Below are positions 13,488-18,564 of a DNA stretch of 18,564 nucleotides, in pieces (the stretch's first letter is position 1; each line of letters opens with the position of its first letter). Both the position numbers and the translations under genes were made by a program. This stretch comes from an uncultured Ruaniaceae bacterium. Lineage in GTDB: Bacteria; Actinomycetota; Actinomycetes; Actinomycetales; Beutenbergiaceae. The notes below the pieces were generated by a model. That model saw only the letters and a list, made by a program, of their open reading frames with translations. It was not told where the DNA came from and ran no database searches. Where the stretch lies: the NCBI GenBank assembly GCA_938004115.1, contig CALKWS010000324.1, positions 1 to 18,564 of the forward strand, read 5' to 3'.

Positions 13488-16400
13488 TGCTGACCATGCA
13501 AGACGCCATCCGCGCGCTCACCGAGTACTGGACCTCCCAGGGCTGCCTGATCGTGCAGCCCTACAACACCGAGGTGGGGGCCGGGACGATGAATCCCGCC
13601 ACCGTGCTGCGCGTGCTGGGTCCTGAGCCCTGGGACGTGGCCTATGTGGAGCCGTCGGTTCGCCCGGACGACTCCCGGTACGGGCAGAACCCGAACCGGT
13701 TGCAGACCCACACCCAGTTCCAGGTGATCCTCAAACCCGAACCCGGTAACCCCCAGGACCTGTACCTGGGGTCGCTGGAGGCCCTCGGGATCGACCTGCG
13801 CGCCCACGACGTGCGGTTCGTGGAGGACAACTGGCAACAGCCCGCGATCGGTGCCTGGGGCCTGGGCTGGGAGGTGTGGCTGGACGGGCTGGAGATCACC
13901 CAGTTCACGTACTTCCAGCAGGTCGGCGGGCAGAACCTGGACCCGGTACCGGTGGAACTGACGTACGGGCTGGAACGGATCCTGATGGCGGTCCAGGGCG
14001 TGGACCACTTCAAGGACATCGCCTACACCGCCGAGGTGACCTACGGCGAGGCGTTCGGGCAGACCGAGTACGAGATGAGCCGGTACTACCTCGACGACGC
14101 CGACGTGCCCACCAACCGGGCCCTGTACGAGGCCTACGTGGCCGAGGCGCAGCGGATGATCGACGCCCGCCTCCCGGTGCCCGGACACACCTACCTGCTG
14201 AAGTCCTCCCACGCCTTCAACGTCCTCGACGCCCGCGGAGCGATCTCCACCACCGAGCGGGCCAAGGCGTTCAGCACCATGCGACGCCTGGCCCGGGACA
14301 TCTCCGGGTTGTGGGTGGACCGCCGGGAGGAACTCGGCTTCCCCCTGCTCACCGAGCGGCCCGACGAGCCGGTGCGGCTGCCCCAGGTGGATCCGGACTC
14401 CCTGCCCACCGACCCCCAGACGTTCGCGCTGGAGATCGGCGTGGAGGAACTACCGCCGCACGTGGTCGATGAAGCGATCGACGACGTCGCGACCGCTGTG
14501 CGCGACGGGCTCGCCGGTACCCGGCTCGCGCACGGGCAGGTCCGGGTGGATGCGACCCCGCGGCGGATCGTGGTGACGGTCGACGACGTCGCCCCGGCCG
14601 AGCCGGATGCGGTGCAGTGGCGTAAGGGGCCCAAGTGGGCGGTGGCGTTCGACGACGAGGGCAACCCCACCAAGGCGCTGGCCGGGTTCATGCGCGGCCA
14701 GGGGGTGGACCTGCCGGATATCACCAAGGCCGAGATCGGCGGTCACGAGCACGCCGCGGTGCAGGTACCCGACCCGGGGCGGGGGGTGCTGGAGGTACTC
14801 GGCCCGCTGGTGACCCGGGTGGTCACCGGGCTGCGCGCGGACCGGAACATGCGCTGGAACGATCCCGAACTCTCCTACTCCCGGGCGATCCGGTGGCTGG
14901 TGGCGCTCTGGGGTCCGGTGGTGGTGCCTGCGGCGGCCTCCCGCCTGGTGGCCGGGCGCACCACCCAGGTGCACCGCCTGGACGATCAGCCGCAGGTGCA
15001 GGTCGCCGCCGCCGATGAACTGCGGTCGGTGCTGGCCGAGCGCGACATCGTGGTCTCGGTGGCCGACCGGCGCGCCCAGGTGCTCGCCCAGGCCCGGGAC
15101 CTGGCCGCCGAGGTGGGCGGGCACATCGATGCCGAGGCCACCGCGGACCTGATCGCCGAGATCGCCAACCTGGTGGAGACCCCGGTGGGCATCCGCGGTG
15201 CTTTCGATGAGCGCTACCTGGACCTGCCCGAGGAGGTCCTGACCACCGTGATGGCCACCCATCAGCGGTACCTGCCGGTCCGGGGCGAGGACGGCGCCCT
15301 GCTGCCGTACTTCGTGACCATGGCCAACGGCGCCTGCGATGAGGCCGTCGTCGCGCGCGGCAACGAGTCGGTGCTGCGCGCCCGGTACGAGGATGCGCTG
15401 TTCTTCTGGAACGCCGACCTCGAGGGCGGGGACCTCGACTCGTTCGTGCCGAAACTGGACCAGCTCACCTTCGCCGACGGCCTGGGGTCGGTGGGCCTGC
15501 GGGCCCGCCGGATCGCCGATGTGGCCACCGCCCTGGCCGGCAGGACCGCGATCAGCGATGCCGAACGGACCACCCTGCGCCGGGCCGGGGAACTGGCCAA
15601 GTTCGACCTGGCCACCCAGATGGTGATCGAGATGTCCTCCCTCGCCGGATTCATCGCCGGGGAGTACGCCCGCCGCACCGGGGAGGATCCGCAGGTGGCC
15701 ACCGCCCTGGAGGAGATGGAACAGCCCCGCACGTCCGCCGACGCGGTGCCGCAGAGCCTGCCGGGCACGTTGCTGGCGCTGGCGGACCGTGCCGACCTGC
15801 TGGTGGGCCTGCTCGCCACCGGCGCGAAGGCCACCGGCTCCTCCGATCCGTTCGGGTTGCGCCGGGCGGCGCTCGGGATCGTGCGGATCCTGCGGTCCTG
15901 GACCGATCCCCGCCTCATCGCCGACCTCACGCTGCGTACCGTGCTGCAGGCCGCGGCCGACCGGCTGCGGGAGCAGGGCGTGGACGCCGGCGAGGACGTG
16001 GTGGCGGATGCCGCGCAGTTCGCCGAGTCCCGCTTCGCCCAGTTGCTGCGCGATGAAGGGGTCGCTGCGGAACAGGTCGCCGCCGTCGCGCCGGGGATGG
16101 ACCGCCCGGGCCGGGTGGACCAGATGCTGACGGAGATCGACGAACTGCTGGACCGGGAGGACTTCCAGGCGCTGGTGGCGGCCGTGCAACGGACCTCCCG
16201 GATCGTGCCGGCGGGCACCACCCCGGACACCGACTCCCCGTTGCTCACCGCACCCGCCGAGATCCGGCTACGGGAGGTCCTCGACGGATTCCGAGCACCG
16301 GAGTCGCTGCCGGCGCTCACCGCCGCCTCCGGCGAGCTGGTGCAGGCGGTGAACGCCTTCTTCGAGGACATCCTGGTGATGGACCCCCAGGAGGACCTGC

Positions 16401-16495
16401 GCCTGGCCCGCCTCGGGCTGCTGGCCGCGGTGCTCGCCGCGATGCCTGCGCAGGTGGACTGGGCCGCCCTGGACACGGCGATCTCGGTGCGCTGA
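13487..16495 (+). CDS. glyQS: Glycine--tRNA ligase, fused alpha and beta subunits
   Basis: A 1002-residue enzyme charging tRNA-Gly with glycine. Residues 1 to about 295 are the catalytic alpha subunit: QPYNTEVGAGTMNPAT, GQNPNRLQTHTQFQVILKP (class II motif 2 region), then TQFTYFQQVGGQN and TYGLERI (motif 3). After a Pro-rich linker (about 290-310) the beta subunit begins with FALEIGVEELPP and includes TTVMATHQRYLPV, YFVTMANG and a C-terminal all-helical anticodon-binding part. E. coli has these as separate proteins of about 303 and 689 residues; the fused form is known in Chlamydia at about 1000. Many actinobacteria instead use the unrelated one-chain alpha2 enzyme of about 460 residues. GTG 13487 is favoured because MLTMQD resembles the alpha-subunit start MLTFQ and fits a leaderless transcript; ATG 13496, with GGGGTGG upstream, is the alternative. 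Confidence 0.93.
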   Translation: MLTMQDAIRALTEYWTSQGCLIVQPYNTEVGAGTMNPATVLRVLGPEPWDVAYVEPSVRPDDSRYGQNPNRLQTHTQFQVILKPEPGNPQDLYLGSLEALGIDLRAHDVRFVEDNWQQPAIGAWGLGWEVWLDGLEITQFTYFQQVGGQNLDPVPVELTYGLERILMAVQGVDHFKDIAYTAEVTYGEAFGQTEYEMSRYYLDDADVPTNRALYEAYVAEAQRMIDARLPVPGHTYLLKSSHAFNVLDARGAISTTERAKAFSTMRRLARDISGLWVDRREELGFPLLTERPDEPVRLPQVDPDSLPTDPQTFALEIGVEELPPHVVDEAIDDVATAVRDGLAGTRLAHGQVRVDATPRRIVVTVDDVAPAEPDAVQWRKGPKWAVAFDDEGNPTKALAGFMRGQGVDLPDITKAEIGGHEHAAVQVPDPGRGVLEVLGPLVTRVVTGLRADRNMRWNDPELSYSRAIRWLVALWGPVVVPAAASRLVAGRTTQVHRLDDQPQVQVAAADELRSVLAERDIVVSVADRRAQVLAQARDLAAEVGGHIDAEATADLIAEIANLVETPVGIRGAFDERYLDLPEEVLTTVMATHQRYLPVRGEDGALLPYFVTMANGACDEAVVARGNESVLRARYEDALFFWNADLEGGDLDSFVPKLDQLTFADGLGSVGLRARRIADVATALAGRTAISDAERTTLRRAGELAKFDLATQMVIEMSSLAGFIAGEYARRTGEDPQVATALEEMEQPRTSADAVPQSLPGTLLALADRADLLVGLLATGAKATGSSDPFGLRRAALGIVRILRSWTDPRLIADLTLRTVLQAAADRLREQGVDAGEDVVADAAQFAESRFAQLLRDEGVAAEQVAAVAPGMDRPGRVDQMLTEIDELLDREDFQALVAAVQRTSRIVPAGTTPDTDSPLLTAPAEIRLREVLDGFRAPESLPALTAASGELVQAVNAFFEDILVMDPQEDLRLARLGLLAAVLAAMPAQVDWAALDTAISVR

Positions 16496-16499
16496 GACC

Positions 16500-17198
16500 A
16501 TGCACATCGACTCCCTGTCCCGGATGGCCCAGGACTACCTGCGGACCATCTTCAAGGTGCAGGAGTGGAGTCCGGAGCCGGTGGGCATCAACGAACTCGC
16601 CGAGCGGATGGGGGTGGCCACCTCCACCGCCTCGGGCAACATCCGCAAGCTCGTCGCCGACGGGCTGGTGGAGCAGAAGCCCTACGGCGGGGCCACGCTC
16701 ACGCCCGCCGGTCACGCGGCGGCGGTGCAGATGGTCCGCCGCCACCGGCTGCTGGAGACCTTCCTTGTGGAGCGGCTGGGCTACTCCTGGGACGAGGTGC
16801 ACGACGAGGCGGAGAACCTGGAGCACGCCGCCTCGGACACCTTCATCGACCGGATCGAGGCGGATCTGGGGTTCCCCACCCACGACCCCCACGGGGACGT
16901 GATCCCGGACCGGGACGGGGTGATGCAACCCACCTCGGCGCGCGCCCTGGCACAGGCCGAGCCCGGATCGTGCGGGCGGGTCAGCCGGATCAGCGACGAC
17001 GATCCGGAGGTGCTGCGGTACCTGACCGGCCACGGGATCGACGTGGGCACCCACCTGCGGGTGCTGGACCGGCACGAGGGCGCCGGCGTGCTGCGGCTCG
17101 AACGCGACGGTGGTCCCGCGCCGATCGATCTGGGCCTGGCAGCGGCCGAGGCCATCTGGCTCGCGGCCGACGATCACCGCGCCAGCGTCACCACCTGA
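16500..17198 (+). CDS. mntR: DtxR/MntR-family metal-dependent transcriptional repressor
   Basis: 232 residues. A winged HTH at 1-72 (INELAERMGVATSTASGNIRKL) is followed by a dimerisation/metal domain at 73-145 and a C-terminal FeoA/SH3-like domain from about 155. Aligned with DtxR, Met10 is Asp12 and Cys102 is Glu105, while His82, Glu86, His101, Glu108 and His109 are kept. Asp and Glu at these two sites are the manganese-responsive MntR set, so control of Mn(II) uptake or efflux genes is more likely than iron control. The extra C-terminal domain is a DtxR/IdeR trait absent from Bacillus MntR. The ATG sits four bases after the glyQS stop with no clear ribosome site, suggesting co-transcription. 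No metal transporter lies in the window. The symbol is by residue inference. Confidence 0.88.
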   Translation: MHIDSLSRMAQDYLRTIFKVQEWSPEPVGINELAERMGVATSTASGNIRKLVADGLVEQKPYGGATLTPAGHAAAVQMVRRHRLLETFLVERLGYSWDEVHDEAENLEHAASDTFIDRIEADLGFPTHDPHGDVIPDRDGVMQPTSARALAQAEPGSCGRVSRISDDDPEVLRYLTGHGIDVGTHLRVLDRHEGAGVLRLERDGGPAPIDLGLAAAEAIWLAADDHRASVTT

Positions 17199-17237
17199 CC
17201 GCCCGAGGTCCCCGGGGATCGGGTCGCTTCAGTCGCT

Positions 17238-17714
17238 TCAGTCGCCCTGCTCGCGGAGTTCCTCGATCGCCAGGTTCGCCAACTCGTCGGCCCGCTCGTT
17301 CCCCGGGTCACCGGAGTGTCCCTTCACCCACACCCAGGTCACCTCGTGCCGGGCCACCTGTTCGTCCAGCGCCCGCCACAGGTCGGCGTTCTTCACCGGC
17401 TTCTTCCCGGCGGTGCGCCACCCGTTACGTTTCCAGTTGGCGATCCACTCCTGCATGCCCTTCATCACGTACACCGAGTCCACGTGCAACCGCACCCGGC
17501 ACCGGCGGTTCAGGGCCCGCAACCCCTCGATCACGGCGGTGAGCTCCATCTGGTTGTTCGTGGTCACCAGCTCACCGCCGCGCAACTCGCGCTGGTGCTG
17601 CCCGGAGCGCATCAGCACCCCCCAGCCGCCGATCCCGGGGTTGCCCTTGCACGCCCCGTCGGTCCACATCTCCACCTCGGGCAGGTCAGTAGTCGCCGGC
17701 GCGACGGTGGTCAC
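17238..17714 (-). CDS. rnhA: Ribonuclease HI
   Basis: 158 residues, the usual length for RNase HI (155 in E. coli). It cleaves RNA in RNA-DNA hybrids, removing R-loops and primers in the cytoplasm. The DEDD catalytic set is complete: Asp19 (WTDGACKGNPG), Glu57 (NNQMEL), Asp79 (HVDS) and Asp143 (ERADELA), with His133 in GHSGD. The basic handle region (KRNGWRTAGKKPVKN) is present. The start GTG 17714 is chosen because GAGGA lies six bases upstream and the motif order then starts close to the N-terminus; the open frame continues further to 17951 but the added segment overlaps purC and looks non-coding. It lies 32 bases downstream of purC on the same strand and converges with mntR. Confidence 0.95.
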   Translation of the reverse strand: MTTVAPATTDLPEVEMWTDGACKGNPGIGGWGVLMRSGQHQRELRGGELVTTNNQMELTAVIEGLRALNRRCRVRLHVDSVYVMKGMQEWIANWKRNGWRTAGKKPVKNADLWRALDEQVARHEVTWVWVKGHSGDPGNERADELANLAIEELREQGD

Positions 17715-17746
17715 AGGATCTCCTCGCTGTCGGGTGCGCTGCGATC

Positions 17747-18564
17747 CTATCCACCGCTGAGCGTGCGGCCGGTCAGACGCTCGTACGCCTGCACGTACCG
17801 GTCCCGGGTGCGGCGCACCACGTCGTCGGGCAGCGCAGGCGGGGCCCCGGTCCCGCTCGGGTCCCACCCGGACCCGGCCAGCCAGTCGCGCACGAACTGT
17901 TTGTCGAAACTCGGTTGCACCCGCCCCGGTTGCCACTGTTCGGCGGGCCAATACCGGGAGGAGTCCGGCGTGAGCACCTCATCGCCCAGCACGATCTCCC
18001 CCGTCCGCGGGTCGGTGCCGAACTCCAGCTTGGTATCCGCGAGGATCACCCCACGCTCGGCCGCGAGCGCCTCGGCGCGTTCGTACACGGCCAGGGTCAG
18101 CCGCTGCAGCCGCCCCGCGGCGTCGGGCCCGATCAGTTCCTCCATCTGCGCGAACGGGATGTTCTCATCGTGGGCACCCACGTCGGCCTTGGTGGCGGGT
18201 GTGAAGATCGGCTCGGGCAGTCTCGACCCGTCCACCAGCCCGCCGGGCAGCGGCAGGCCGCACACGTGCCCGTCGCGCCGGTACTCGGCCAGGCCCGACC
18301 CGGTCAGGTACCCGCGGGCCACGCACTCCACCGGGAACATCTCCAGCCGCCGGCAGATCATCGCCCGGCCGGCCACCTGCTCGGGTACATCCGTGGACAG
18401 CACATGGTGGCCGATGATGTCCTCCACGCGGGTGAACCACCACAGGCTCAGCGCGGTCAGCACCTCGCCCTTACCCGGTATCGACGTGGGTAGGACGTGG
18501 TCGTAGGCGCTGATGCGGTCACTGGCCACCACCAGCACCCGGTCCGGTGCGCCGTCGTCGGGTT
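17747..18564 (-). CDS. purC: Phosphoribosylaminoimidazole-succinocarboxamide synthase (SAICAR synthetase), 5' end beyond the window
   Basis: Joins aspartate to CAIR with ATP to give SAICAR in purine synthesis. Family stretches in order: VVASDRISAYDHVLPT, IPGKGEVLTALSLWWF, PVECVARGYLTGSG, ATKADVGAHDENIPF, ILADTKLEFG, DEVLTPDSSRYWP and SFDKQFVRDWL near the C-terminus. The open frame continues through the window edge; the GTG at 18538 sits inside the conserved VLVVASDRIS strand and is not the true start. About 25 to 40 N-terminal residues (the usual GKVRDLY region) lie outside. It stops with TAG, 32 bases before rnhA on the same strand. Confidence 0.95.
   Translation of the reverse strand, partial: PDDGAPDRVLVVASDRISAYDHVLPTSIPGKGEVLTALSLWWFTRVEDIIGHHVLSTDVPEQVAGRAMICRRLEMFPVECVARGYLTGSGLAEYRRDGHVCGLPLPGGLVDGSRLPEPIFTPATKADVGAHDENIPFAQMEELIGPDAAGRLQRLTLAVYERAEALAAERGVILADTKLEFGTDPRTGEIVLGDEVLTPDSSRYWPAEQWQPGRVQPSFDKQFVRDWLAGSGWDPSGTGAPPALPDDVVRRTRDRYVQAYERLTGRTLSGG

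Noticed and set aside
14450..16189. Long minus-strand open frame within the glycyl-tRNA synthetase gene
   Set aside because: Same shadow pattern; the plus strand carries conserved synthetase motifs throughout.
17209..17218. TCCCCGGGGA palindrome between mntR and rnhA as a bidirectional terminator
   Set aside because: No loop can form without losing most pairs and there is no T-tract on either side.
17226..17243. GTCGCTTCA repeated at the end of rnhA
   Set aside because: Only two short copies overlapping a stop codon; most likely trivial slippage.
18536..18538. GTG as the purC start
   Set aside because: It lies inside a conserved strand; the frame stays open to the window edge, so the gene is simply truncated by the window.

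Overview
The window is chromosomal DNA from a high-GC actinobacterium. The evidence is very G+C-rich coding sequence, many GTG starts, repeated 1-4 base stop/start overlaps, a GAF-ANTAR regulator, a DtxR/MntR-type repressor, and a FadA2-FabG4-HtdX block best known from mycobacteria. A member of the Micrococcales is plausible, but that is inference. I see no phage, transposon, CRISPR or RNA gene; it reads as ordinary chromosome with a few unusual spots.

Left part (about 130-6755): a fatty-acyl-CoA degradation locus. On the minus strand a TetR regulator is coupled (TGATG) to a long acyl-CoA oxidase/dehydrogenase. Divergently, on the plus strand, run a FadI/FadA2-type thiolase, a two-domain FabG4-like reductase and an HtdX-like MaoC hydratase, with overlapping ends. 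Together they supply all four beta-oxidation steps. Hydration by a MaoC enzyme and oxidation by a FabG-type enzyme suggest the cycle runs through (R)-3-hydroxyacyl-CoA.

Middle part (about 6756-11534): a META-domain lipoprotein with a structured leader, a convergent DHA1-type MFS exporter, and a minus-strand pair made of a GH15 glucoamylase/trehalase-type hydrolase coupled (GTGA) to a luciferase-like flavin/F420 oxidoreductase.

Right-middle part (about 11535-13445): a small signalling cassette, the least ordinary part of the window. It has a short protein resembling a GGDEF domain with its signature lost, coupled (ATGA) to a cysteine-rich STAS protein whose usual phospho-serine is alanine, then a GAF-ANTAR regulator that should bind RNA hairpins.

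Right part (about 13487-18564): housekeeping genes. These are a single-chain glycyl-tRNA synthetase fusing the bacterial alpha and beta subunits, a DtxR-family repressor whose metal ligands match the manganese-type MntR set, RNase HI, and a purC cut off by the window edge.
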